From Burkholderiaceae bacterium (GTDB lineage: Bacteria > Pseudomonadota > Gammaproteobacteria > Burkholderiales > Burkholderiaceae_C): a DNA stretch of 64,000 nucleotides. Shown here piece by piece: positions 29,459-41,100 of the stretch. Both the position numbers and the translations under genes were made by a program. Every line of letters begins with the position of its first letter. Positions within the stretch are counted from its first letter, which is position 1. The stretch lies in NCBI GenBank assembly GCA_030123545.1, contig CP126124.1, forward strand, positions 2,790,001 to 2,854,000, given 5' to 3'. Below the pieces are notes generated by a model. That model was not told the origin of the DNA. It ran no database searches and worked only from the letters and a program-made list of their open reading frames with translations.

Positions 29459-31435
29459 TCAGGCACGCGGGCTGTCGGTGGGGCCGCCGGACTCCGCCGG
29501 AAACCACGCCTTCGGCACCCGCACCGGCAGCGCCAGCAGGATCTGCCCCATGCCCTTGCCGAGCGGGTCGTTGCGCAGCGAGGCCATGCCGCCGCCGCCC
29601 AGCGCCTGCTCGCAGACGAAGTTGAACGCGTGAATGCCGGGGACTTCGTGGCGCACGACTTTGCCCTTGACCAGATGCACGAGGTGCTCGCGCACCCGCT
29701 CGGGCGTGAGCTGCGCCCGCAACAGCGGCAGCCACTCGGGCCGGCGCGCGATGACGCCGATGTTCGAGGTGTCGCCCTTGTCGCCCGAGCGCGCCCAGGC
29801 GAGGCGGATCAGCGGCACTTCGATGGCGTCGTGCGCTACTGAATTAGTAGTTGCTAGCGCTTGCTCCATAAGGGCTGCGCTGCGATTTCCATCATCAATC
29901 GCTGCGCCGGGGCCGCCCCTCACCCCTCCCTCTCCCCAGAGGGGCGAGGGCGATTGTGCTGCTCCCGGTTTTCCTGCCTCTTCCCAGTGGGTCGAGCGCG
30001 GCGGCGCCGCTCCCGGCCTTCCTCCCTCTCCCTCCGGGAGAGGGTTGGGGTGAGGGCTGACAAGCGGTTCGCCATCGAGCGTCACCTTGGGTGCCACGCG
30101 CGCCTTGTCCAGCAGGAACGCGTACTGCCGGATCAGCGGCGACACGCCGGGGCGTCCGCCGACGCCGGTGGTGCCGGGCGACCACGAGGTGCCGGCCGGC
30201 GCGACCTCGCGCGCCAGCAGTTCCAGCGCCGCCTTGTCCGGGTGGCGCGCGGACAGGCGCAGGATCGCCTCGCGCGTCTGCGCCACCGCCGGATTGGCCA
30301 GCGGGCCGTAGCACGATTCGGTGCCCAGCACTTCGATCAGCGTCGCGCTGAACGGTGCCAGGCCTTGCGCCGCCAGCAGTTCGCCGACGCGCGCGAGGAT
30401 CGCTTCGCCGGTGCGACGCGCCTTCGCCGCTGCGTCGAAGCCGACGAGGGTCAGCTGCGCCGAGGTCTTGAAGCCGTCCACGTAGGTCGCGCTAACTTTG
30501 TAGAACGGCGTCGGCGCAAGCCCGCGCGCGCCGTGCACGCGTACCCGCTGCGCGCCGGCCGGCTCGATGCTCACCGCGCGCCAGTCGCACACCACGTCGG
30601 GCAGCAGATACGCCGCCGGGTCGTGGATTTCATAGAGCATCTGCTCGGCCACGCATTGCGGCGCAACGAGGCCGCCGGTGCCTTCCGGCTTTGTGACGAT
30701 GAAGCTCCCGTCCGCCGCGCATTCGACGATCGGATAGCCGATGTGCGCCCAGTCGGGCACCTCCTGCCAGTCGGTGTGCAGCCCGCCGGTGCCCTGGGCG
30801 CCGCATTCGATGATGTGACCAGCAAGGCTCCCGCCGGCCAATTGGTCGAGATCGCTCGCCCGCCAGCCGAACTCGTGCATCAGCACGCCCAGCGTGACGG
30901 CCGAATCGACGCAGCGGCCGGTGATGACGATCTGCGCGCCGGCATCGAGCGCGGCCTTGATCGGCGCGGCGCCGAGGTAGGCGTTGGCGGTCAGCACCTT
31001 GACCGGCAGCGGCGCGCCGCTTTGCAGTTCGGTCACGGGGGGCCGAGCCTCGCGCAACTGCGGCAACTGCGGCATCACGTCGTCGCCGGTGACGACGGCG
31101 GTCTTCACCGTGACGCCCAACTCTTTGGCCAGCGCGGCAAGTGCATCGGCGCAGCCCTGCGGATTCACGCCGCCGGCGTTGCTGACCACGCGAATCCCCT
31201 TGGCGACCACGTCCTTCAGGATCGATTTCATCGTCACCGTCACGAAGTCGGTGGCGTAGCCGAGTTCGGGCTTCTTCAGCCGAGCAGCCGCCAGGATCGA
31301 CATGGTCAGTTCGGCCAGGTAATCGAACACCAGGTAGTCGATACCGCCGCTTTGCACCAGCTGCGGTGCGCCGACGCTGGAGTCGCCCCAGAAACCCGAG
31401 GCGCCGCCGATGCGGACCGTTTTCTGCGGGCTCAT
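29459..31435 (-). CDS. AtuA-like (acyclic terpene utilisation family, DUF1446) protein with repeat-expanded linker
   Basis: This 658-residue protein has an N-terminal DUF1446/AtuA domain to about residue 450 (VRIGGASGFWGDSSVGAPQLV, YLVFDYLAELTMSILAAAR, RVVSNAGGVNPQGCADAL, ANAYLGAAPIKAALDAGAQIVITGRCVDSAV). A small C-terminal AtuA-like domain follows (VPLIRLAWARSGDKGDTSNIGVIARRPEWLP). The linker is about 80 residues of repeat-derived sequence (SPHPNPLPEGEGGRPG, SPSPLWGEGGVRGG, MEQALATTNSVAHD), all in frame. AtuA is required for growth on citronellol-type terpenes in Pseudomonas, but its reaction is unclear. The start overlaps the enoyl-CoA hydratase stop (ATGA at 31432-31435). Confidence 0.88.
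   Translation of the reverse strand: MSPQKTVRIGGASGFWGDSSVGAPQLVQSGGIDYLVFDYLAELTMSILAAARLKKPELGYATDFVTVTMKSILKDVVAKGIRVVSNAGGVNPQGCADALAALAKELGVTVKTAVVTGDDVMPQLPQLREARPPVTELQSGAPLPVKVLTANAYLGAAPIKAALDAGAQIVITGRCVDSAVTLGVLMHEFGWRASDLDQLAGGSLAGHIIECGAQGTGGLHTDWQEVPDWAHIGYPIVECAADGSFIVTKPEGTGGLVAPQCVAEQMLYEIHDPAAYLLPDVVCDWRAVSIEPAGAQRVRVHGARGLAPTPFYKVSATYVDGFKTSAQLTLVGFDAAAKARRTGEAILARVGELLAAQGLAPFSATLIEVLGTESCYGPLANPAVAQTREAILRLSARHPDKAALELLAREVAPAGTSWSPGTTGVGGRPGVSPLIRQYAFLLDKARVAPKVTLDGEPLVSPHPNPLPEGEGGRPGAAPPRSTHWEEAGKPGAAQSPSPLWGEGGVRGGPGAAIDDGNRSAALMEQALATTNSVAHDAIEVPLIRLAWARSGDKGDTSNIGVIARRPEWLPLLRAQLTPERVREHLVHLVKGKVVRHEVPGIHAFNFVCEQALGGGGMASLRNDPLGKGMGQILLALPVRVPKAWFPAESGGPTDSPRA
29832..29905 (-). 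repeat. AT-rich palindrome repeat in frame in the AtuA-like gene
   Basis: CTACTGAATTAGTAG is a perfect inverted repeat of CTACT/AGTAG around GAATT. It is followed by TTGCTAGCGCTTGCTCC and AAGGGCTGCGCTGCGATTT, the same block order as in the other AT-rich repeats of the window. It encodes part of the linker before the C-terminal AtuA-like domain. Confidence 0.65.
29916..30056 (-). repeat. Pair of CCCTCTCC-type palindromes in frame in the AtuA-like gene
   Basis: One palindrome lies at about 29916-29950 (CCCTCACCCCTCCCTCTCCC then GAGGGGCGAGGG) and one at about 30021-30056 (CTCCCTCTCCCTCCGGGAG then AGGGTTGGGGTGAGGG), in related form. They are about 70 bases apart, with GGTTTTCCTGCCTC-like spacer between. 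In the gene they encode SPSPLWGEGG and SPHPNPLPEGEG. Similar repeats, here with CATGCG at the centre, are in the oxoprolinase gene at 33684-33765. Confidence 0.8.
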
Positions 31436-32208
31436 TGCCCGCTCCATTTGGGCTTGCGCTTCTCGCGGAACGCGGCCTGGCCCTCGGCCGCGTCATCGGT
31501 CAGCGCGAACAGGCCGATCTGGCTTTCGGTGAAGGCCGCGGCCTCCTCGAACGACATCGCACCGATGCGCTTCATCAGGTACAGGCCGCGGCGGATCGCG
31601 GCGGGCGACTTGTCGAGCAGGCGCTCGAGCAGCGCCTCGACGCCGGCGTCCAGGTCGTCGCTGACGCGGTTGATCAGGCCGATCTGCAGTGCTTCTTGCG
31701 CGCTGATCGGCTCGCCGGTGATGCACAGTTCGGCGAGAGCGCGCGCGCCGATCAGGCCGTGCAGCACGCTCAGCACCTGGGCCGGAAACAGGCCGACCTT
31801 GACTTCCGGCAGGCCGAAGATCGCGTGCGGAGCGGCGACCGCCAGGTCGCACATCGCCATCAGCCCCATGCCGCCGGCCATGCAGGCGCCGTTCACGCGC
31901 GCGATCAGCGGCACGTTGAGCTGGCGGCTCAGCCGGAACAGGTTCGCGATGCTCTGCGTCGGCTCGGAATAGTCGAACTTGAACGACTGGCCGGTCTGCA
32001 GATCGGCGCCGGCGCAGAAGGCTTTCTCGCCGGCGCCGGTGAGCACGATCGCGCGCACGCCGCGGTCGGCGTTGGCCGTGGTGAGCGCCGCGGAGAGGCC
32101 CGCGATCACCGCCGGGCTCATGGCGTTGCGCCGCGCTTCGCGGTTGATGGTGAGCCAGAGGACGGCGCCGCGGCGCTCCTCGACGAGATCGGCAGCAGAT
32201 TCGCTCAT
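31432..32208 (-). CDS. Enoyl-CoA hydratase/isomerase family protein
   Basis: This 258-residue crotonase-fold protein has the two oxyanion-hole regions AFCAGADLQTGQSF and VNGACMAGGMGLMAMCDLAVAAPHAIFGLPEVKVGLFP. A glutamate at the usual catalytic position is in GLPEVKVG; the other expected glutamate (in the GAG-D-like loop) appears replaced within MAGGMGLMAMCD, so activity may differ from a classical hydratase. GAGGAAAGCGAA precedes the ATG. It is coupled to the AtuA-like gene by ATGA overlap and fits a CoA-thioester pathway with the acyl-CoA dehydrogenase at the cluster's end. Confidence 0.9.
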   Translation of the reverse strand: MSESAADLVEERRGAVLWLTINREARRNAMSPAVIAGLSAALTTANADRGVRAIVLTGAGEKAFCAGADLQTGQSFKFDYSEPTQSIANLFRLSRQLNVPLIARVNGACMAGGMGLMAMCDLAVAAPHAIFGLPEVKVGLFPAQVLSVLHGLIGARALAELCITGEPISAQEALQIGLINRVSDDLDAGVEALLERLLDKSPAAIRRGLYLMKRIGAMSFEEAAAFTESQIGLFALTDDAAEGQAAFREKRKPKWSGQ

Positions 32209-32311
32209 TTCGCTTTCCTCGGATGAATGGACCGTGGGTCGAAGATAAATCCAAACGCGGTCACGCGAGCATATGAAATCACGAGGCCACCCGCTGACGC
32301 GCTGGCCGGTT

Positions 32312-36244
<3,933 letters not shown>

Positions 36245-36358
36245 CGCCCGGTTTCTACACCAATCCACTGGCCTGAAGTGGAGGCTAAATTGCCGGCAGA
36301 CTGCAGCAAGTACCTGCGCTCACCGTGGCCCGCGTTGTCGCAGGCCGGGCAGCCAGGC

Positions 36359-37453
36359 TCAGCCGTAACTTCGCGGCACCGCGCAAACCATCTCGCCGGG
36401 GTCGTTCTCGGCGATATCGCGCTCGTTCTTCGCCCGCGCCACTTCCATGTCGCGCGGCAGCGTGACGCCGTTCTTCACCGCGAGGACCTCGGCCATCACG
36501 CTGACTGCGATCTCGGGCGGGGTCTTGCTGCCGATGTAGATGCCGATCGGCCCACGCAGCTTGGCCAGGCTTTCCTCGGTCTGGTCCAGGTAGTCGATCA
36601 TGCGCTGGTGGCGCGCGTCGTTGTTGCGGCGCGAGCCGATCCCGCCAACGTAGAACGCGTCGGTCTTCAGCGATTCCAGCAGCGCAAGATCGTCGAGCTT
36701 CGGGTCGTGCGTGAGCGCGATCACGCAGCTGCGCCGGTCCGGCTTGAACGAGAGCACCACGTCGTCGGGCATCTCGCCGGTCAGCGTCACACCCGGGACC
36801 GACCAGCCGCGGCGGTATTCCTCGCGCGGGTCGCACACCGTGACCGTGAAGCCGGAAAACAGCGCCATCGTCGCCAGGTATTCGGTCAGTTGGCCGGCGC
36901 CGATCAGCAGCATCCGGTACTCGGGGCCGAAGGTGTTGATCAACGCGTCCGACGTCAGCTCGGTTTCCGCCGGCACCCCGGTCTCGCGCAGCGTGGCCGC
37001 GCCGTCGGCCAGGCGCACGGTGCGCTCCATCATGCGGCCGGACTCGAGCGCGCTGACGAGCTGGTTCAGGCTCGCGGCGTCGGGGTCGTATTCGAGCAGC
37101 AGTTCCAGCGTGCCGCCGCAGGGCAGGCCGAAGCGGTGCGCCTCTTCGGCGGTCACGCCGTACTTGATGAAGCCGGGCGCGCCGCTCGGGATCTCGTGCG
37201 TCTCGTCGTTGGCTGCACCGCCGGCCGGCGCGCCGGCGGAATAGGCCTTGGTGTGGCGGTAGATCAGGTCGTCCTCGATGCAGCCGCCCGAAACCGAGCC
37301 GACGATCGCGCCGTCCTCGCACAGCGCCATGATCGATCCCACCGGCCGCGGCGACGAACCCCAGGTGCGCACCACGGTCGCGAGCAGCGCGCGCCTTCCC
37401 GCCCGGCGCCAGTCGCGCAGCGTGCGCAGCACCATCACGTCCAAATTTTCCAT
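36359..37453 (-). CDS. xdhC: XdhC/CoxF-family molybdenum cofactor maturation protein
   Basis: This 364-residue protein has an N-terminal XdhC/CoxI domain (LLATVVRTWGSSPRPVGSIMAL, IVGSVSGGCIEDDLI) and a C-terminal Rossmann-like XdhC domain (MLLIGAGQLTEYLATMALFSGFTVTVCDPREEY, FYVGGIGSRRNNDARHQRM, GPIGIYIGSKTPPEIAVSVMAEVLA). XdhC proteins bind molybdenum cofactor, help sulfurate it and insert it into xanthine-oxidase-type enzymes. Its place after coxG in the minus-strand operon fits service to the CoxL-type subunit. GAAAGGATG-like sequence precedes the ATG. Confidence 0.92.
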   Translation of the reverse strand: MENLDVMVLRTLRDWRRAGRRALLATVVRTWGSSPRPVGSIMALCEDGAIVGSVSGGCIEDDLIYRHTKAYSAGAPAGGAANDETHEIPSGAPGFIKYGVTAEEAHRFGLPCGGTLELLLEYDPDAASLNQLVSALESGRMMERTVRLADGAATLRETGVPAETELTSDALINTFGPEYRMLLIGAGQLTEYLATMALFSGFTVTVCDPREEYRRGWSVPGVTLTGEMPDDVVLSFKPDRRSCVIALTHDPKLDDLALLESLKTDAFYVGGIGSRRNNDARHQRMIDYLDQTEESLAKLRGPIGIYIGSKTPPEIAVSVMAEVLAVKNGVTLPRDMEVARAKNERDIAENDPGEMVCAVPRSYG

Positions 37454-37495
37454 CGCCCATCCTTTCCCGCGGCAGCGTCGCCGCGCTGCCCTACC

Positions 37496-38077
37496 CTAGC
37501 GTAGCCACCAGATCAGCCCGATCACGATCAGCACGACAATGACCCACACCCAGGACGGGATTTTGGAGCCGCCCGCAGGGCTGGCCGGTGCCGGCACCGG
37601 CGCGGCCGCCGCCTTCGCGGCGTACACGTCGGGAAAGCGGCGCTGCATCTCCTGGTCGAAGCGCTTGAAGAAGTCTTCCGCGAGCGACTTGGCCGCGCCG
37701 TCGATCAAGCGCTGGCCGAGCTGCGCGATCTTGCCGCCGACCGATGCGTTCACGGTGTAGCCGAGATCGCATCCGGCGTCGTTCGGCGTGAGCTTGACCT
37801 GCGCCGTTCCCTTGCCGAACCCGGCGGCGCCGCCCTGGCCTTCGAAGCCGATGGTGTAACTGGCCGGCGGCTGCAGATCACTCAACTTGATCTTGCCGGC
37901 GAACTTCGCCGCGACCGGGCCGATCTTCAGCGCCAGCGCGACCGCGTACTGGTTTTCGCCGGCCGGCTCGACCTTTTCGCAGCCCGGAATACAGGCCTTC
38001 AGCACTTCGGGGTCGTTCAATGCGTCCCAGGTCTGCTGCTGGGTCACGGCGAGTTGGCGATTGCCTTGCATTTCCAT
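37496..38077 (-). CDS. coxG: CoxG-like SRPBCC-domain protein with C-terminal membrane anchor
   Basis: This 193-residue protein starts with the CoxG fold (MEMQGNRQLAVTQQQTWDALNDPEVLKACIPGCEKVE, YTVNASVGGKIAQLGQRLIDGAAK) and ends in one membrane helix (IPSWVWVIVVLIVIGLIWWLR) after an Ala/Pro linker. CoxG is linked to membrane attachment of carbon monoxide dehydrogenase in other bacteria. ATG 38077 has AGGAG upstream; the longer frame to 38209 lacks homology. It lies between coxE and xdhC. Confidence 0.92.
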   Translation of the reverse strand: MEMQGNRQLAVTQQQTWDALNDPEVLKACIPGCEKVEPAGENQYAVALALKIGPVAAKFAGKIKLSDLQPPASYTIGFEGQGGAAGFGKGTAQVKLTPNDAGCDLGYTVNASVGGKIAQLGQRLIDGAAKSLAEDFFKRFDQEMQRRFPDVYAAKAAAAPVPAPASPAGGSKIPSWVWVIVVLIVIGLIWWLR

Positions 38078-38126
38078 CGTCGGCTCCTCTTTCTCGTGGG
38101 GGGTGTCGGGGTGGGTTCGGGTCGAT

Positions 38127-39311
38127 TCAGCGCTTAAGCACCGCTGCGATGCTGCCGGCGAGCTGTTCGAGCCTGGAAAGGTCGTGCACCGCCAGCATCG
38201 CATGGGCATGGCGGTGCAGCACCGCGGCGCCGCGCGCGATCGGCTCGTAGCCGTCGTAGCGCAGCAGCGGATTGAGCCAGAGCAGGCGCCGGCCGGCGCG
38301 GCGCAGCCAGGCGAGTTCGCGCTCCAGCAGTTCGGGCTCGCCGGTGTCGAGCCCGTCGCTGATCAGCAGAACCAGCGTGCGCCGGCCGACCAGCCGGCGC
38401 GCATGCAGTCGGTGCAGGCTGGCCAGCGCATCACCGAGCCGGGTACCGCCCGCGTAGTCCTCGATCAGCAGGCTGGCGGTGCCAAGCATCTCGTCGGTGT
38501 CGGCGATCCGAAACGCCGGCGTCAGATCGGTCAGGTCGGTGCCGAACGCAAACACGTCGCGCCGCGGATGGCGCCGCGTCGCCGCGTGCAGGAACGCCAT
38601 CAAGAGGCGCGTGTAGCGCTCCATCGAACCCGACACGTCGATCAGCACCAGCAGCGGCAACGGCTGCTCGCGCCGCTCGAGGCGCGGCAGCGCGACCAGT
38701 TCGCCGCCGCTGCGCGTCGCGCGCTGCATCACGCCGGGCCAGTGCAGCCGCGCGCCGCTCGGCGCGGGGAAGCAGCGGCGCGCCGCGAAGGTCGGCAGCG
38801 GCAGCGGCACGTCGCGCGCGAGCCGCTCGACCAGCCGGTACTCGGAAGCCGTCAGCGCGTTGAAGTCGGCATGGCGCAGCCGCTCCAGGTCGCTCGCGGT
38901 CATCGCCGCGTCGATCTCGAACTCGTCGTCTTTCGGTTTCGGGTTCGCGCCACCTTCGCGGCGCTGCGGCGCCAGCGCCTCGCGCACCCGCGGACGCTTG
39001 CGGTCCGGCTCGGCGCGGCCTTCGGCGCGCGGCAGCATCTGCGCGAGCAGCTTCGCGGCGAGATCGGGGTCGACGAAGTACGCGTCGAACAGCTCGCGGA
39101 ACACGAGGCGGTCCTGCTCACGATTGACCATCACCGCCTCCAGCGCCGCGCCGAGGTCGGCCCGGTCGGCGACTCCCACCGCGATCGCCGCGTCGGCGGC
39201 CAGCGCGATGCGGGCGCTGTCGACGCGCACGCCGGCGCGGCGCAGCGCGCGCCCGAAACCGACCATGTTGCCGGCCAGCTTGCCGCGGCGCGCGTCACCC
39301 AGCTGCTGCAT
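38127..39311 (-). CDS. coxE: CoxE-like von Willebrand factor A domain protein
   Basis: This 394-residue protein carries a VWA domain with the MIDAS motif in LVLIDVSGSMERYTRLLMAF (DxSxS) and later SDGLDTGEPELLERELAWL, typical of VWA/CoxE proteins. Together with the MoxR-type ATPase encoded just upstream it should form a chaperone pair for assembling the CoxL active site. It starts 26 bases after coxD. Confidence 0.92.
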   Translation of the reverse strand: MQQLGDARRGKLAGNMVGFGRALRRAGVRVDSARIALAADAAIAVGVADRADLGAALEAVMVNREQDRLVFRELFDAYFVDPDLAAKLLAQMLPRAEGRAEPDRKRPRVREALAPQRREGGANPKPKDDEFEIDAAMTASDLERLRHADFNALTASEYRLVERLARDVPLPLPTFAARRCFPAPSGARLHWPGVMQRATRSGGELVALPRLERREQPLPLLVLIDVSGSMERYTRLLMAFLHAATRRHPRRDVFAFGTDLTDLTPAFRIADTDEMLGTASLLIEDYAGGTRLGDALASLHRLHARRLVGRRTLVLLISDGLDTGEPELLERELAWLRRAGRRLLWLNPLLRYDGYEPIARGAAVLHRHAHAMLAVHDLSRLEQLAGSIAAVLKR

Positions 39312-39337
39312 CGTCGCTGCCCTGGTGCCTGCCGCGG

Positions 39338-40273
39338 CTACGCGCCGGCCTGGGCTTCTTCGGGTTTGAGAAGCTCGTGCGCGAGCTCGTAGGTCAGCGC
39401 CGCCACGTCCTCACGCTGCTTGAACAGCACCCCCGCGGTGTCGGTGACGACCTCGGGGTCGACCACCAGCGTGTCGAGCGCGACCAGCGCGCGCGCCCAT
39501 TCGACGCTCTCGGCAATGCCCGGTGCGCGCTGGAACGACTGCGCGAACGGCGCGCTGCGCAGACGGGCGACGAAATCGGCGATCTGTGTCGAGAGCGCGG
39601 CCCCGGCCTTCGGCACGCGCGACTGCACGATCGCCAGTTCGCGCTCGCGATCCGGGTAGTCGAGCCAGTGGTACAGGCAGCGACGCCGCACCGCATCGTG
39701 CAGCTCCCGGGTGCGGTTGCTCGTGAGTATCGTCACCGGGCTGCTCAACGCGTGCACGGTTCCGATCTCGGGAATGCTGACCTGGTATTCGCCGAGGTAT
39801 TCGAGCAGAAACGCCTCGAACGGCTCGTCGGCCCGGTCGATTTCGTCGATCAGCAGCACCGCGCCGGGTGCCGGCGTCTGCAGCGCCTGCAGCAGCGGGC
39901 GGTGGATCAGGTAGCGGTCCTGGTACACCTCGCGTTCGATGCGCTCGCTGTGTCCCGCACGCTCCGAGCCGCCCCCGGCGCTGTCATGGCCCAGTTCAGC
40001 CGCGCGCATGTGCAGCAGCTGCGCTGCGTAGTTCCACTCGTACAGCGCCTCGCGCAACTCCAGCCCGTCATAGCACTGCAGCCGGATCAGCTCGCGCTCC
40101 AGCGCCAGTGCCAGCGCCTTCGCCAGTTCGGTCTTGCCGACTCCCGGCTCGCCTTCGAGCAGCAGCGGGCGCTGCAGCCGCAGCGCGAGGAACACCGCCG
40201 CCGCGAGCCGCCGGTCGGCGTAGTAGCCGACCTGCTGCAACGCGGCGATCAGCGCATCGATGGTCGCGAACAT
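39338..40273 (-). CDS. coxD: CoxD-like MoxR-family AAA+ ATPase
   Basis: This 311-residue AAA+ protein has Walker A GEPGVGKT at 41-48, Walker B VLLIDEIDRADEPFEAFLLEYL, and sensor TSNRTRELHDAVRRRCLYHWLDYP. These are specific for the MoxR branch that works with VWA partners such as CoxE. CoxD in Oligotropha unfolds CoxL for insertion of the Cu-Mo site; here the target is a form II relative. ATG 40273 fits the conserved N-terminus; the open frame continues to 40582 as an antisense-like shadow of coxM. Confidence 0.92.
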   Translation of the reverse strand: MFATIDALIAALQQVGYYADRRLAAAVFLALRLQRPLLLEGEPGVGKTELAKALALALERELIRLQCYDGLELREALYEWNYAAQLLHMRAAELGHDSAGGGSERAGHSERIEREVYQDRYLIHRPLLQALQTPAPGAVLLIDEIDRADEPFEAFLLEYLGEYQVSIPEIGTVHALSSPVTILTSNRTRELHDAVRRRCLYHWLDYPDRERELAIVQSRVPKAGAALSTQIADFVARLRSAPFAQSFQRAPGIAESVEWARALVALDTLVVDPEVVTDTAGVLFKQREDVAALTYELAHELLKPEEAQAGA

Positions 40274-40284
40274 CCCCCTTGCCG

Positions 40285-41082
40285 TCACCCTTTTCCGAGC
40301 GCCCGTGCGACCGCACGCTGCGCGAGCACGCCGATCAGGTTCGCGCGGTACGCAGCCGAGCCGTGGATGTCGCTGTTGAGATCTGCCGCGTCGATCTTGA
40401 CCGCGGCCGCGGCCTCGGGCGTGAAGCTCTTCGAGAGCGCAGCCTCCAGCCCCTGGTGCCGGAACACCCCGTTGCCGGCGCCGGTCACCGCCACGCGCAC
40501 GCCGCCATCGACCTGCGCGACGAACACGCCGGTCAGCGCAAAGCGCGACGCCGGTTGCTTGAACTTCATGTAGGCGGCGCATTTGGGCACCGGGAAGCTG
40601 ATCGCGGTGATCAACTCACCGTCGCTCAAAGCGGTCGAGAACATGCCGGTGAAATAGTCATCGGCCGCGATCTTGCGCTGCGCGGTGACCACGGTCGCAC
40701 CCAGACCCAGCACCGCGGCCGGATAGTCGGCGGCCGGGTCGTTGTTCGCGACCGAACCGCCGAGCGTTCCCATCGCGCGCACCTGGCGGTCGCCGATGTG
40801 CGCGGCCAGGTCGGCCAGCGCCGGAATACCGGCCTTGAGGTCGGCGTTAGCGGCCACATCGGCGTGGCGCGTCATCGCGCCGATCACGAACGCGTTGCCG
40901 TCGCGGCGGATGCCCGCGAGTTCCTTGACGCCGGACAGGTCGACCAGCTGGCCCGGGTCGGACAGGCGCAGCTTCATCGACGCCAGCAGGGTCTGCCCGC
41001 CGGCCAGCGCCTTCGCGCCGGCACCGGTGAGCTTGGTCGCGTCCGCGAGCGTCGCGGGGCGCTCGAGCGTGAATGCATACAT
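40285..41082 (-). CDS. coxM: CoxM-like FAD-binding subunit of a molybdenum hydroxylase
   Basis: This 265-residue protein is the flavoprotein subunit. AGGQTLLASMKLRLSDPGQLVDLSG and GTLGGSVANNDPAADYPAAVLGLGA are the two FAD-binding loops of the CO dehydrogenase/xanthine oxidase family. It accepts electrons from the iron-sulfur subunit and passes them to an acceptor. AAGGAG is at good spacing before the ATG. It follows coxL by 18 bases. Confidence 0.94.
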   Translation of the reverse strand: MYAFTLERPATLADATKLTGAGAKALAGGQTLLASMKLRLSDPGQLVDLSGVKELAGIRRDGNAFVIGAMTRHADVAANADLKAGIPALADLAAHIGDRQVRAMGTLGGSVANNDPAADYPAAVLGLGATVVTAQRKIAADDYFTGMFSTALSDGELITAISFPVPKCAAYMKFKQPASRFALTGVFVAQVDGGVRVAVTGAGNGVFRHQGLEAALSKSFTPEAAAAVKIDAADLNSDIHGSAAYRANLIGVLAQRAVARALGKG

Positions 41083-41100
41083 CGTCGTTCTCCTTGGATT

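Noticed and set aside
29916..30056. CRISPR-like array or transposon end
   Set aside because: Only two imperfect palindromes with unequal spacing; no repeat-spacer pattern and no transposase gene nearby.
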